This document shows, piece by piece, positions 6,276 through 14,696 of a stretch of 14,709 bases of DNA. The stretch's first letter is position 1, and each line of letters opens with the position of its first letter. The stretch comes from JBAXLO01 sp037134755 (GTDB lineage: Bacteria; Bacteroidota; Bacteroidia; Bacteroidales; JACABE01). A program made the translations under genes and the position numbers. The notes beneath the pieces were generated by a model. It saw nothing but the letters and a program-made list of their open reading frames with translations. It did not search any database and had not been told where the DNA came from. The stretch lies in contig JBAXLO010000112.1 of assembly GCA_037134755.1 (NCBI GenBank), positions 1 to 14,709 on the forward strand. Reading direction: 5' to 3'.

Positions 6276-7388
6276 ATGGAAGAGAACAATAATGAGAAGA
6301 ACATATTCTTAAGTAGAGGCTGTTGTAAAGCCCCTAATGTGAATACCGGTTCTGAAGATTTTTACCAACATGGATGTTGTAAGCTAGATGCTCACGACTG
6401 GCTCAAAGATATAGACAAACCAGACAATAAGTTAGCTTTTGATCATATTGAAGTACGTTTTAAAAACAGCAGAAAAGAGTTCTTTAAAATAACTGATGAT
6501 ATAGATTATCAAATAGGAGACATTGTAGCAGTAGAAGGATTACCAGGTCATGACATTGGAATAGTATCACTAACAGGTGATATTGTTAAAATGCAAATGA
6601 AAAAGAAGAATTTTGATATTAAGAGCGCAGAAATCAAGAAAGTCTTTCGCAAAGCACGTCCTAGTGATGTTGAAAAATGGGTGTCAGCAATAGGAATTGA
6701 AGACATTACCAAAGATAAAGCCCGAAAGATAGCATGGGATCAGAAGCTTAATATGAAGCTTAACGATGTGGAGTATCAAGGGGATAACACTAAAGCTACT
6801 TTCTACTATACAGCCGAAGACAGAGTGGATTTCCGTATATTAATCCGATTACTTGCTGAAGAATTTAAAGTACGTATTGAGATGCGTCAGATAGGTGTAA
6901 GACAGGAAGCAAGCAGATTGGGTGGAATTGGTATTTGTGGCAGAGAACTTTGTTGTTCTACATGGTTAACCAATTTCAGAACAGTAAGTACTAACGCTGC
7001 AAGAGTTCAACAGCTATCCTTAAATCCACAGAAGTTAGCCGGACAATGTAGTAAACTGAAATGTTGCCTTAATTTTGAGCAAGATTCTTATGCGGATGCT
7101 TTAAAAGATTTCCCAAGAAATGATATTGATCTTCATTTTAAAAGTACAACTGCATATTACATTAAAACAGATGTTCATAAAGGCACTATGTGGTTTGTAC
7201 CAAAGGAAGATTCCGGTCATTTTGTTGAGTTTACTAAAGAAGATGTTAAGAAGATTATTGAAATGAATAACAAAGGTCAAAAGCCTGACAGAATGGAAGA
7301 GTTCTCTCTAAAGAAAGAGAAGAAACAAGCTTTTGACAAGACAATAGAACAAGAAGATGTTACTCGTTTTGATAAGAAAAGGAAATAA
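6276..7388 (+). CDS. ricT: PSP1-domain protein, RicT (YaaT) family
   Basis: 370 residues. The hallmark is the region 205-280: 'QIGVRQEASRLGGIGICGRELCC' (Cys221, 226, 227), followed by Cys258 and 'LKCCL' (Cys263, 264). This Cys set is typical of the RicT/YaaT family, whose Bacillus member joins RicA and RicF in an iron-sulfur complex acting on RNA processing and phosphorelay. The PSP1 domain lies at roughly 120-205. The N-terminus carries two extra Cys pairs (16-17 and 34-35) before 'DAHDWL', a variant of the Cys-rich leader seen in Bacteroidota members. The C-terminus (about 340-370) is charged and probably disordered. The cytoplasmic location is inferred. First gene of the set, 46 nt ahead of gldH. 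The function in this phylum is not established by the sequence. The ATG is placed by the promoter just upstream. Confidence 0.9.
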   Translation: MEENNNEKNIFLSRGCCKAPNVNTGSEDFYQHGCCKLDAHDWLKDIDKPDNKLAFDHIEVRFKNSRKEFFKITDDIDYQIGDIVAVEGLPGHDIGIVSLTGDIVKMQMKKKNFDIKSAEIKKVFRKARPSDVEKWVSAIGIEDITKDKARKIAWDQKLNMKLNDVEYQGDNTKATFYYTAEDRVDFRILIRLLAEEFKVRIEMRQIGVRQEASRLGGIGICGRELCCSTWLTNFRTVSTNAARVQQLSLNPQKLAGQCSKLKCCLNFEQDSYADALKDFPRNDIDLHFKSTTAYYIKTDVHKGTMWFVPKEDSGHFVEFTKEDVKKIIEMNNKGQKPDRMEEFSLKKEKKQAFDKTIEQEDVTRFDKKRK

Positions 7389-7434
7389 AATAGAAGTATC
7401 TTCGTTTTTAGTTTTAGTTATTTAATAAATATCA

Positions 7435-7908
7435 ATGAAAATAAAGAAAATACTTTTGCTGCTTATAACATCTTTGCTGATCATTTCGTGTGGTAAAGAT
7501 GTTGTAACAGATGAAAGTCTTGATGTGAATGAAAAAGGCTGGAATGTTAATGAGAAATTTAATATCTCTGTTAATATAACTGATACTCTTTCTTCGTATA
7601 ATTTCTATGTTAACCTTAGAAACACTACCGATTATAAATATAGTAACTTCTTTTTCTTTGTTAATACTACCTTCCCTAATGGAAAGATAGCACGTGACAC
7701 TCTGGAGTGTATGCTAGCCAATCCGGAAGGCAAATGGGTTGGGAAAGGGCATGGAAAAATTAAAGATAACCGAATACTTTTTAAAGCACATGTGCTGTTT
7801 CCGATGAAAGGGACTTACAAATTTGCTATAGAACATGGCATGCGTGATTTAAACATAGCAGGTATTAAAAACATCGGGCTTAGGATTGTAAAGAATAAGA
7901 ACAAATAA
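7435..7908 (+). CDS. gldH: Gliding motility lipoprotein GldH
   Basis: 157 residues with a lipoprotein signal: basic start, hydrophobic run (6-17) and lipobox IISC, so Cys19 is the lipidated residue. The mature part shows the GldH pattern: 'WNVNEKFNISVNITDT', 'YNFYVNLRNTTDYKYSN', then 'FPNGKIARDTLEC' and 'GTYKFAIEHGMR'. GldH is a small lipoprotein required for gliding in Flavobacterium johnsoniae and is also kept by many non-gliding Bacteroidota. Its exact part in the gliding/type IX secretion machinery is not well defined. The length is normal for the family. It lies between ricT and a class A PBP, an order that, to my knowledge, recurs in the phylum. The presence of gldH alone does not show that the organism glides. 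Confidence 0.92.
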   Translation: MKIKKILLLLITSLLIISCGKDVVTDESLDVNEKGWNVNEKFNISVNITDTLSSYNFYVNLRNTTDYKYSNFFFFVNTTFPNGKIARDTLECMLANPEGKWVGKGHGKIKDNRILFKAHVLFPMKGTYKFAIEHGMRDLNIAGIKNIGLRIVKNKNK

Positions 7909-7923
7909 CTTCAATATAATTGC

Positions 7924-10191
7924 ATGAATAATAAATCTAAAGGCGGGAATAAGTTCCATTTTTCCATTAAACGTTTTTGGTTGATATACACATCTATCTT
8001 CTTCTTCTTTGTATTACTTTTCTTTTTTCTTTCGATGGGTTGGCTAGGTTTTATGCCTAAGTTCGAAGACCTGGAGAATCCAAAGAGTAATCTTGCCTCA
8101 GAAGTTATATCTGCTGACCAACAATTACTGGGTAAATACTTTATTGAGAACAGGTCTAACGTACATTATCAGGAATTATCTCCTCACCTCATCAATGCTT
8201 TAATTGCAACAGAAGATGCTCGTTTCATGGAACACTCCGGTGTTGACACTAGAAGTCTATTCAGGGTGTTGGGTAAAACAATTATCGGTCGTCAAAGAAA
8301 TTCAGGTGGAGGAAGTACAATTACACAACAACTTGCTAAGAATCTCTTTCATCGCGAAAAGCATTCTTTCTTCTTGTTAACAATTCTTACTAAACTAAAA
8401 GAATGGATAGTAGCAGCTAAATTGGAACGTAATTATTCAAAAGAGGAAATCCTTGCAATGTATTTAAATACTGTTGATTTTGGAAACAATTCGTTTGGCA
8501 TTAAATCTGCTGCACGCACCTATTTTAATAAATCTACTGATTCGTTAAAGGTTGAAGAGGCTGCTTTATTGATTGGTCTTTTAAAAGCACCCTCCTATTA
8601 CAGTCCTATCAAGAATCATGACAATGCTATGAAAAGACGTGAAGTAGTTTTGAATCAGATGCGAAAGAATAAATATATAACTGATGAAGAATACGACTCC
8701 TTAAAGGTTCTGCCAATTGATATGTCGAGATATAGCATACAAGATCATAATCAAGGCTTAGCTACTTACTTTAGAGAGTACTTAAGACAATATCTTAATG
8801 ACTGGTGTGCGAATCATAAGAAGCCTGATGGCTCTAATTATAACTTATATAAAGATGGTTTAAAGATATATACTACCATTAACTCCAAGATGCAAAGATA
8901 TGCCGAAGAAGCAATGAAAGAGCATTTAGGAAAAGAACTTCAGCCTGCCTTTTATAAGCATTGGAAAGGTGTTAAGAACGCACCGTTTTCTCAGATGAAT
9001 GTTGATGAAATCGAAGGTGTTTATAAAGCATCTATGAAAACTTCCGACAGGTATCATCATTTAAAAGAAGCTAATATGAATGAAGAGGAAATCATGAAAG
9101 CTTTCAATACACCTGTTGCAATGCGTATATTTACATGGCAAGGTGAACGCGACACTGTAATGTCTCCTTACGATTCATTAAAATATTATAAATGGTTTCT
9201 TCATACCGGACTTATGTCAATGGAACCACAAACAGGATACGTAAGAGCTTACATAGGTGGTATCAATTATAAGTATTTCCAGTTTGATAATGTTAAGACT
9301 GGAAAGCGACAAGTTGGTTCTACATTCAAACCTTTTGTTTATACTTTGGCTATGCAGGAAGGGGAGTTTTCTCCTTGCACTGAAGTGCCTAATTTGCCGG
9401 TTACATTCAATCTTCAGGACGGTAATACATGGACTCCTCACAATGCAGATGATAAAAGAGTAGGTGAAATGGTTACACTTAAGTGGGCATTAGCTAACTC
9501 TGTTAACAATGTCTCTGCTTATTTGATGAAACGTTTCTCGCCTGCTGCAGTTATAAATATGGCTCGCAAACTAGGTGTTACCAGTCCTATTGATGCAGTT
9601 CCTTCTATCTGTTTAGGTACTGCTGATCTTTCAGTATATGAAATGACCGGTGCAATGAGTGCCTTTGCTAATAAAGGTGTGTTCGTTGAACCTATTTTTA
9701 TTACTCGTATTGAAGATAAGAATGGTAATATTCTTGAAAGTTTCATACCTAAACAACAGGAAGCAATGAACGAACAATCAGCATTCTTAATGCTTGAGCT
9801 AATGAAAGGTGTTGTTGAGAGTGGAACAGGTGCCCGTCTTCATTATAGATACAATGTTACTGCTCCTGTGGCAGGTAAAACAGGTACTACTCAAAACAAT
9901 TCCGACGGTTGGTTTATGGGTATCACTCCTAGCATCACTACAGGTGTTTGGGTAGGTGGCGAAATACGTTCTATTCATTTCCGCAGCATTAATCTGGGGC
10001 AGGGTGCTAATATGGCTTTACCTATCTGGGCTTTGTATATGAAGAAAGTATGGGCAGACAAATCACTTAATGTACAACAAAATGATTTTGATAAACCTGC
10101 TAAGGATATGTCGGATAGGATTGACTGTAAAAAGTTTAAACAGGAGATAAGAAACGAACGAAACGAATTTGATTTCAGCGATAAGTACTAA
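7924..10191 (+). CDS. mrcA: Class A penicillin-binding protein (PBP1A type)
   Basis: 755 residues. It is a bifunctional peptidoglycan synthase that polymerises lipid II and cross-links the stem peptides on the outer face of the inner membrane. One N-terminal membrane anchor (about 18-43) follows a short basic cytoplasmic tail. The GT51 transglycosylase domain (about 65-245) has 'TEDARFMEHSGVD' with the catalytic Glu97, 'GGGSTITQQLAKN' (128-140) and 'KLERNYSKEEIL'. The transpeptidase domain has its active-site motifs intact: Ser466-x-x-Lys469 (GSTFKP), Ser526-Val-Asn528, and Lys652-Thr-Gly-Thr. The region 330-425 between the domains is longer and more charged than needed, as is usual in this phylum. 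It starts 15 nt after gldH and ends 12 nt before the next gene, indicating co-transcription. Small frames inside it on both strands are shadows. Confidence 0.95.
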   Translation: MNNKSKGGNKFHFSIKRFWLIYTSIFFFFVLLFFFLSMGWLGFMPKFEDLENPKSNLASEVISADQQLLGKYFIENRSNVHYQELSPHLINALIATEDARFMEHSGVDTRSLFRVLGKTIIGRQRNSGGGSTITQQLAKNLFHREKHSFFLLTILTKLKEWIVAAKLERNYSKEEILAMYLNTVDFGNNSFGIKSAARTYFNKSTDSLKVEEAALLIGLLKAPSYYSPIKNHDNAMKRREVVLNQMRKNKYITDEEYDSLKVLPIDMSRYSIQDHNQGLATYFREYLRQYLNDWCANHKKPDGSNYNLYKDGLKIYTTINSKMQRYAEEAMKEHLGKELQPAFYKHWKGVKNAPFSQMNVDEIEGVYKASMKTSDRYHHLKEANMNEEEIMKAFNTPVAMRIFTWQGERDTVMSPYDSLKYYKWFLHTGLMSMEPQTGYVRAYIGGINYKYFQFDNVKTGKRQVGSTFKPFVYTLAMQEGEFSPCTEVPNLPVTFNLQDGNTWTPHNADDKRVGEMVTLKWALANSVNNVSAYLMKRFSPAAVINMARKLGVTSPIDAVPSICLGTADLSVYEMTGAMSAFANKGVFVEPIFITRIEDKNGNILESFIPKQQEAMNEQSAFLMLELMKGVVESGTGARLHYRYNVTAPVAGKTGTTQNNSDGWFMGITPSITTGVWVGGEIRSIHFRSINLGQGANMALPIWALYMKKVWADKSLNVQQNDFDKPAKDMSDRIDCKKFKQEIRNERNEFDFSDKY

Positions 10192-10203
10192 GCTTTAGTA
10201 AAT

Positions 10204-11715
10204 ATGAAGATAGTTTCTTATATCAAATCAAATCATTATAAAGTCCTGTTCTTCACCCTACTTTTTGGTTTGATAATCTACAAGCTTAAGTTCCTCAATT
10301 TACCTTTCTTTTGGGACGAATCATGGGTGTATGCGCCTTCTTTAAGAATGATGCACGACAATGGCCCATCGATGATGCCTAATGTAATACCTGTTGAGTA
10401 TTCGAGAGGACATCCTTTACTGTTTCACTTTTTAGGGGGTGTATGGTTGAAGATATTTGGCACAAGTCTTATATCATTTCATAGTTTTGCTTTATTTATA
10501 TCAGTACTAGTAATCATAGCATTATTCTTTTTTACCAGAGCATTCTTTAATGAAAAAATAGCATTACTCAGTTCCTTTTTATTGATGACATTGCAGATGT
10601 TTATCATCCAATCTTCGTTTGTGCTGCCCGAAATGCTGCTTACATTATGGATGCTTTGCTCGGTATATACTTTCTTTTTAAAGAAATGGTGGTGGTTTAT
10701 CTTAAGTTCAACGGCCTTGTTATTAACCAAAGAAAGCGGTTTAGCATTAATAGCTGCATATTTCTTTTATTTAATAATAATAATACCTTTTATAGATAAA
10801 TCAATCACAATAAAAGAGCGTTTAAAGATGATAGGCATTGTCTTTATACCTGTTTTAATTGCTTTTATTTGGTTCTTAATCCAACATATAAAAATGGGAT
10901 GGTTCTTGTTTCCCGAACATTTAGGAATGATGACTTTTAAATTAAGAGAAATCTATGATAAGATTGGTTCTTTCTTTACTTTCGTCTTTAACAGAGAGGG
11001 AAGACTTGTTTTAATCATACCATTAATCTTATTATTATTACAATCTATCCTGAAAAGAATATTCATTCGTCATTGCGAGTTTACGAAGCAATCTATTTTG
11101 ATTGTGAGATTGCTTCACTTCGTTCGCAATGACGGTAAAATAAAATTCGATAATAGCAAAGCACCTTTCGTAGTCTTTACAATAATTTTTATATTAATAT
11201 ACTTTGTTTTTTCATCCTTAAATTTCTTCACTTTAAGATATTTATTGGTGCTGTTTCCATTGGTTTTCGTTGTGATTTCTTATTATTTAATAAAAATATT
11301 TGAGATCTTTAAACCGTATTTAGCTATTGTAATTATTACAATATATATTTCGATAAATGCTTACGAACAATGGACATCAGGTGTTCATGATTGTAATCGG
11401 CATTATGTTGATTTAGTTTATTCGCAGAAACAACTAATTGATTATCTAAGAATAGAAAATAAAGCTAACTTAAAAACCTATGCTTCTTTTGTGTTTTGTA
11501 CAAATATGGGCTCCTATTATTCAGGTTATGTAAAAAAAGGAGATGAAATATATGTAACTAACGATCTTAATGATACTACTACCAGATATTATGTATATAA
11601 TAATATGGAGAATGCAGCTTTTGAAGAAGATACAATCATAAGTAAAGGAGTTACTTTGATAAAAGTAATTAATTATAGTAAGGCTTGGGTAAAAGTTTAT
11701 AAGAAAAACAATTAG
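10204..11715 (+). CDS. GT-C fold glycosyltransferase, ArnT/PMT (GT39)-like
   Basis: 503 residues with about ten membrane helices and a C-terminal soluble part from about 390. The first loop carries 'FWDESW' (Asp38-Glu39), the acidic pair expected in GT-C enzymes that use polyprenyl-phosphate sugars. 'SRGHPLLFHFLG' (68-78), 'LPEMLLTLW' (141-149) and 'LLTKESG' (173-179) match the ArnT/PMT family pattern. The acceptor (lipid A, protein or other glycan) cannot be told. It starts 12 nt after the PBP gene and ends 2 nt before a DPM1-like GT2, a likely donor-making partner. Odd feature: residues 289-311 are encoded by a 67-bp nested palindrome (11068-11134) that looks inserted in frame in a loop between membrane helices. 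The peptide (RHCEFTK...HFVRNDG) is unlike the hydrophobic sequence around it. Confidence 0.85.
   Translation: MKIVSYIKSNHYKVLFFTLLFGLIIYKLKFLNLPFFWDESWVYAPSLRMMHDNGPSMMPNVIPVEYSRGHPLLFHFLGGVWLKIFGTSLISFHSFALFISVLVIIALFFFTRAFFNEKIALLSSFLLMTLQMFIIQSSFVLPEMLLTLWMLCSVYTFFLKKWWWFILSSTALLLTKESGLALIAAYFFYLIIIIPFIDKSITIKERLKMIGIVFIPVLIAFIWFLIQHIKMGWFLFPEHLGMMTFKLREIYDKIGSFFTFVFNREGRLVLIIPLILLLLQSILKRIFIRHCEFTKQSILIVRLLHFVRNDGKIKFDNSKAPFVVFTIIFILIYFVFSSLNFFTLRYLLVLFPLVFVVISYYLIKIFEIFKPYLAIVIITIYISINAYEQWTSGVHDCNRHYVDLVYSQKQLIDYLRIENKANLKTYASFVFCTNMGSYYSGYVKKGDEIYVTNDLNDTTTRYYVYNNMENAAFEEDTIISKGVTLIKVINYSKAWVKVYKKNN
11068..11134. repeat. 67-bp nested palindromic element inside a coding sequence
   Basis: The outer arms CGTCATTGCGA (11068-11078) and TCGCAATGACG (11124-11134) are perfectly complementary over 11 bp. 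The inner arms GAAGCAATCT (11085-11094) and AGATTGCTTC (11107-11116) are perfectly complementary over 10 bp around a 12-base loop. The 'GTCATTGCGAG...GAAGCAATCT' signature is one I recognise from dispersed palindromic repeats of bacterial genomes. It lies wholly in frame within the GT-C gene: its first base is the first base of codon 289, and the codons read Arg-His-Cys-Glu-Phe-Thr-Lys onward. It is more GC-rich than its surroundings. No transposase is present, so it would be a non-autonomous element. Confidence 0.85.
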
Positions 11716-11717
11716 GG

Positions 11718-12458
11718 ATGATACATAATAAAAAAATTGTCATAGTATTGCCTGCTTATAATGCAGAAAAAACTTTAGAACAAACATATAAAGAGATACC
11801 ATTTGATATTGTTGACGATATTATTCTGGTTGATGATAATAGTAAGGATAATACTGTCGAAAAGGCTCATCAACTTGGCATACAACACATCATTAAACAT
11901 GAAATAAACAAGGGTTATGGTGGCAATCAAAAGACTTGCTATAATAAAGCTTTAGAGTTGGATGCCGATATTGTGATAATGTTGCATCCCGATTATCAAT
12001 ACACTCCCAAACTTCTGCATTCTATGGCTTACTTGATTGCTAACGATGTTTATCAGGTAGTTTTGGGTTCGCGTATTCTTGGGAGAGGAGCTTTGAAAGG
12101 TGGTATGCCATTGATTAAGTATGTTGCCAATCGTTTTCTTACCTTAATTCAAAATATATTAACCGGACAGAAATTATCAGAGTATCACACCGGTTATCGT
12201 GCTTTCTCAAAGGAAGTTTTGAATGTTATTAACTATAATATTAATTCAGACAACTTTGTTTTTGATAATCAAATGCTTTCGCAGATAATATTTAAAGGAT
12301 ATGAGATTGCCGAAATCACCTGCCCTACCAAGTACTTTAAAGAAGCGTCTTCTATTAATCTAAAGAATAGCACTATTTATGCTATTGGAGTTCTTAAAAC
12401 TTCAGTAATTCATTTCCTTAACAGGATTAAGCTTATGAATTCGAAGTATTATAGATAA
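11718..12458 (+). CDS. GT2 glycosyltransferase, polyprenyl-phosphate sugar synthase (DPM1)-like
   Basis: 246 residues with a GT-A fold. 'IVIVLPAYNAEKTL' (7-20) and 'LVDDNSKDNT' (37-46) bind the nucleotide-sugar, and 'NKGYGGN' (64-70) is typical of DPM1/DPG-type enzymes. The usual metal-binding D-x-D position reads 'LHPDYQY' (89-95), a variant found in a subset of the family. 'GSR' (117-119) and 'TGYRAF' (158-163) complete the core. No C-terminal membrane helices are visible, so it is DPM1-like rather than GtrB-like. The likely role is transfer of a sugar from UDP or GDP to polyprenyl phosphate on the cytoplasmic face, for the adjacent GT-C enzyme. The sugar is unknown. The start codon lies 2 nt after the upstream stop, implying translational coupling. 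Last gene of the five-gene set. Confidence 0.88.
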   Translation: MIHNKKIVIVLPAYNAEKTLEQTYKEIPFDIVDDIILVDDNSKDNTVEKAHQLGIQHIIKHEINKGYGGNQKTCYNKALELDADIVIMLHPDYQYTPKLLHSMAYLIANDVYQVVLGSRILGRGALKGGMPLIKYVANRFLTLIQNILTGQKLSEYHTGYRAFSKEVLNVINYNINSDNFVFDNQMLSQIIFKGYEIAEITCPTKYFKEASSINLKNSTIYAIGVLKTSVIHFLNRIKLMNSKYYR

Positions 12459-12464
12459 ATATCT

Positions 12465-12496
12465 CAGTTATACTAATAATTTTAGGTAACTGTTTT
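12465..12496 (+). terminator. Weak possible terminator at the end of the five-gene set
   Basis: CAGTTA (12465-12470) and TAACTG (12487-12492) can pair around a 16-base loop and are followed by TTTT on the plus strand. The stem is short and AT-rich, and the T-run overlaps the end of the convergent gene. It is the only candidate in the 36-nt convergent gap. Confidence 0.3.
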
Positions 12497-14564
12497 ACTT
12501 CTTCTGACTTATACTTTTTACAGCACTGTTCTTCTGAAGTTGTATTTGAATATTATTTTTTAGAACAATAGCTTTTTCTTGTTTAGGATCTAATTTTAAT
12601 ACTATATCGCAATCATTTATAGCACCTGTTAGATCTTTCATCAACTGCTTAGTTACAGCCCTATCGTAATAAGCATCAATATAATTTGGATTTATCTCAA
12701 TAGCTTTATTAAACTCAGTAATTGCTTCTTGATAATTACCCATTTTACCTAATAATATCCCTTTGTTATTATACACTTCAACAAAATTTGGCCTAATATT
12801 TATAGCTTTGTTGTAATCTTCAATTGCGCCGGTATTGTCGCCAATATTTGCTTTTGTAAAACCTCGTGCATATATCGCATCTGCATGGTTTGGAAGAATA
12901 TCAATAGCTTTATTATAATCATCAATTGCACCATTGTTATCTCCATTGCTAGCTTTAGCATTCCCTCTGTTAAAGTAGGCGTTTGCATAATTAGGCATAA
13001 AAGTAATAGCTGAAGTAAAATCCTTAATAGCACCAGGTTTATCATTCAATTGTGATTTAACCAGGCCTCTGTTATTATACACATCTGCATATTTAGAATC
13101 AATTGCAAGTGCTTGATCATAATCCTTCATAGCACCTTTAAAATCTCTTTTATTGCTCTTAATGTTTCCCCTGTTATTGTATGCTTCAGCGTATCCCGGA
13201 TTAAGTTTAATGGCGTTATTAAAATCTTCTAATGCATTATCAAAATCATTTAAATTTATTCGTTCATTACCTCTGTTATTATATATAAATGCAGAGTTAG
13301 TGTTCTGAGAAATTGCTGTATCATAAAAAGTTTTTTGATTAACATAAGCTTGTGATTTAATAAAAGTAAAAGAGCTTAGGAATATAATAATAACAACTAC
13401 CAAACTTGTTAATTTTATATCCTTTTTATCCAACCATTTCTTTGGGATTATATACAATACAAACAAAAGTATTCCTACTAAAGGCAGAAAGAATCTATGA
13501 TCCAGATAGTCTATATCAGGTGACTTGTAAAGCATTGGTGGGAACATCAATATTGCGAACCAACTTATGCAAAACATCTTTTCTTTTGGTAATCTTTCCT
13601 TATTTTTAATAAATAATATAATTATTGACACTAACAATATTACACCTATTAATGTATTTAAAACAGAAAAAAACGGTATTGGAGCAATATCCGAAGGGAT
13701 AAAAAATTTAGCTAATGATTCGGGGATTATTCTTAAATTAGCTATTAAAGCTGACAGTCCAAACTCACTGTCGCTTTTGTTAATGCTTACAATTGCTTTT
13801 GATCGCACCCACATCCAAAACAATCCTGATAAAGCATACAACAAGATATTAATAAGATATCGCTTTTCTAAGCTTTTTTTATAATGAAAGATTAAATAAT
13901 AAGTGATGAAAAGAAATGGCAGAAATGCGGCTGTTTCTTTACAAAACAAGGCTATTGTAAATGTAAACCAATGCAAAACTAAATAGATGATCTTTTTGTT
14001 TTGCAGATAATCTATTAAAAATATAAATGTTAATAACGAAAACATTGTTAATTGCAAATCACCTCTTGCGGGTATCCAAGCTACAGAAGATGTAAAGAGT
14101 GGATGCAAACAAAATATCAATGAGCTTATTAACGCTACTTTAATAGGTATTAACAGACGCTTAAGAAAAAGGAAAAGCAAGCCGGCAATTAAACCTATGA
14201 GCAATATATTAGTTAAATGATACATCCATGTTTCGTTAACTCCTGATAGCTTTATATCTATCATGTATGATAAAGTTTGCAAAGGACGATAAAATGAACC
14301 GGGCTTATTGATAAATGCATTTGTAAGAAAAGCTTTGGAAGCATTGCCCCATTTACTTAAAAAATTAATATTATTAAGTATAATACCATTGTCATCAAAA
14401 TGTGTAAAGCCATACTTAAGTGTTTGGATGTATAATAATACCGGTGCAAAAAAGGCTATTACAAAATATAATATGCTTGTATTTTTCTTCTCCTTAATAT
14501 TAATTGAATCTTTGCTAAGATTATTAATATTTTGTTGTTGATATTTAGGATTGCTCTTTTTCAT
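12495..14564 (-). CDS. TMTC-like membrane protein with GT-C-type N-terminus and seven TPRs
   Basis: 689 residues. After a polar cytoplasmic start (1-30), about eleven membrane helices cover 31-405. The first loop has 'YGFTHFDDNGIILNN' (51-65) with the acidic pair Asp57-Asp58, followed by 'FYRPLQTLSYMID' (91-103), 'YHLTNILL' (115-122), 'HPLFTSSVAWIPARGDL' (154-170) and 'FCKETAAFLPF' (207-217). This is the pattern of TMTC/GT-C-type O-glycosyltransferases. Seven consecutive 34-residue tetratricopeptide repeats follow at 424-661 with no spacing errors, keeping 'YNNRGN' and 'AI.DYNKAI..NPN' positions. The TPRs should face the periplasm and bind a protein partner or acceptor. Enzyme activity is inferred from the family, not proven. 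It is convergent with the GT2 gene (36-nt gap). Frames on the opposite strand are shadows. Confidence 0.85.
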   Translation of the reverse strand: MKKSNPKYQQQNINNLSKDSINIKEKKNTSILYFVIAFFAPVLLYIQTLKYGFTHFDDNGIILNNINFLSKWGNASKAFLTNAFINKPGSFYRPLQTLSYMIDIKLSGVNETWMYHLTNILLIGLIAGLLFLFLKRLLIPIKVALISSLIFCLHPLFTSSVAWIPARGDLQLTMFSLLTFIFLIDYLQNKKIIYLVLHWFTFTIALFCKETAAFLPFLFITYYLIFHYKKSLEKRYLINILLYALSGLFWMWVRSKAIVSINKSDSEFGLSALIANLRIIPESLAKFFIPSDIAPIPFFSVLNTLIGVILLVSIIILFIKNKERLPKEKMFCISWFAILMFPPMLYKSPDIDYLDHRFFLPLVGILLFVLYIIPKKWLDKKDIKLTSLVVVIIIFLSSFTFIKSQAYVNQKTFYDTAISQNTNSAFIYNNRGNERINLNDFDNALEDFNNAIKLNPGYAEAYNNRGNIKSNKRDFKGAMKDYDQALAIDSKYADVYNNRGLVKSQLNDKPGAIKDFTSAITFMPNYANAYFNRGNAKASNGDNNGAIDDYNKAIDILPNHADAIYARGFTKANIGDNTGAIEDYNKAINIRPNFVEVYNNKGILLGKMGNYQEAITEFNKAIEINPNYIDAYYDRAVTKQLMKDLTGAINDCDIVLKLDPKQEKAIVLKNNIQIQLQKNSAVKSISQKK

Positions 14565-14608
14565 TATAGTATTTGAATATTAAACTAATTAAAGATTCTA
14601 TTTTTCGG

Positions 14609-14616
14609 CAAAGGTA
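14609..14616 (-). promoter_or_regulatory. Predicted -7 box for the TMTC-like gene
   Basis: The minus strand reads TACCTTTG followed by C, the same sequence as the box upstream of the 61-aa gene and a full TAnnTTTG match. It is 45 bases upstream of the ATG at 14564, leaving a leader of about 38 nt. The sequence further upstream is AT-rich, without a clear -33 TTTG at the standard spacing. Confidence 0.5.
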
Positions 14617-14668
14617 GTTAAAAACAATTAACAATTAAAAATTAAGAATTAATAATTAAAGATTCTTT

Positions 14669-14696
14669 CCTGTCAGGTTTTTCCGTCCTGTCAGGT
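14669..14696. repeat. Short direct repeat CCTGTCAGGT, 18-bp period
   Basis: CCTGTCAGGT occurs at 14669-14678 and 14687-14696, separated by TTTTCCGT. Each copy is itself almost palindromic (CCTG-T-CAGG). It is more GC-rich than the AT-rich spacer around it and lies at the window edge, so it may be the start of a longer repeat element. Confidence 0.55.

Noticed and set aside
9217..9746. Small frames within the PBP gene
   Set aside because: They overlap the catalytic transpeptidase region of a clearly intact gene.
11041..11160. Frameshift or pseudogene caused by the palindromic element
   Set aside because: The reading frame continues without a stop through the element, and the C-terminal helices and soluble part follow in the same frame.
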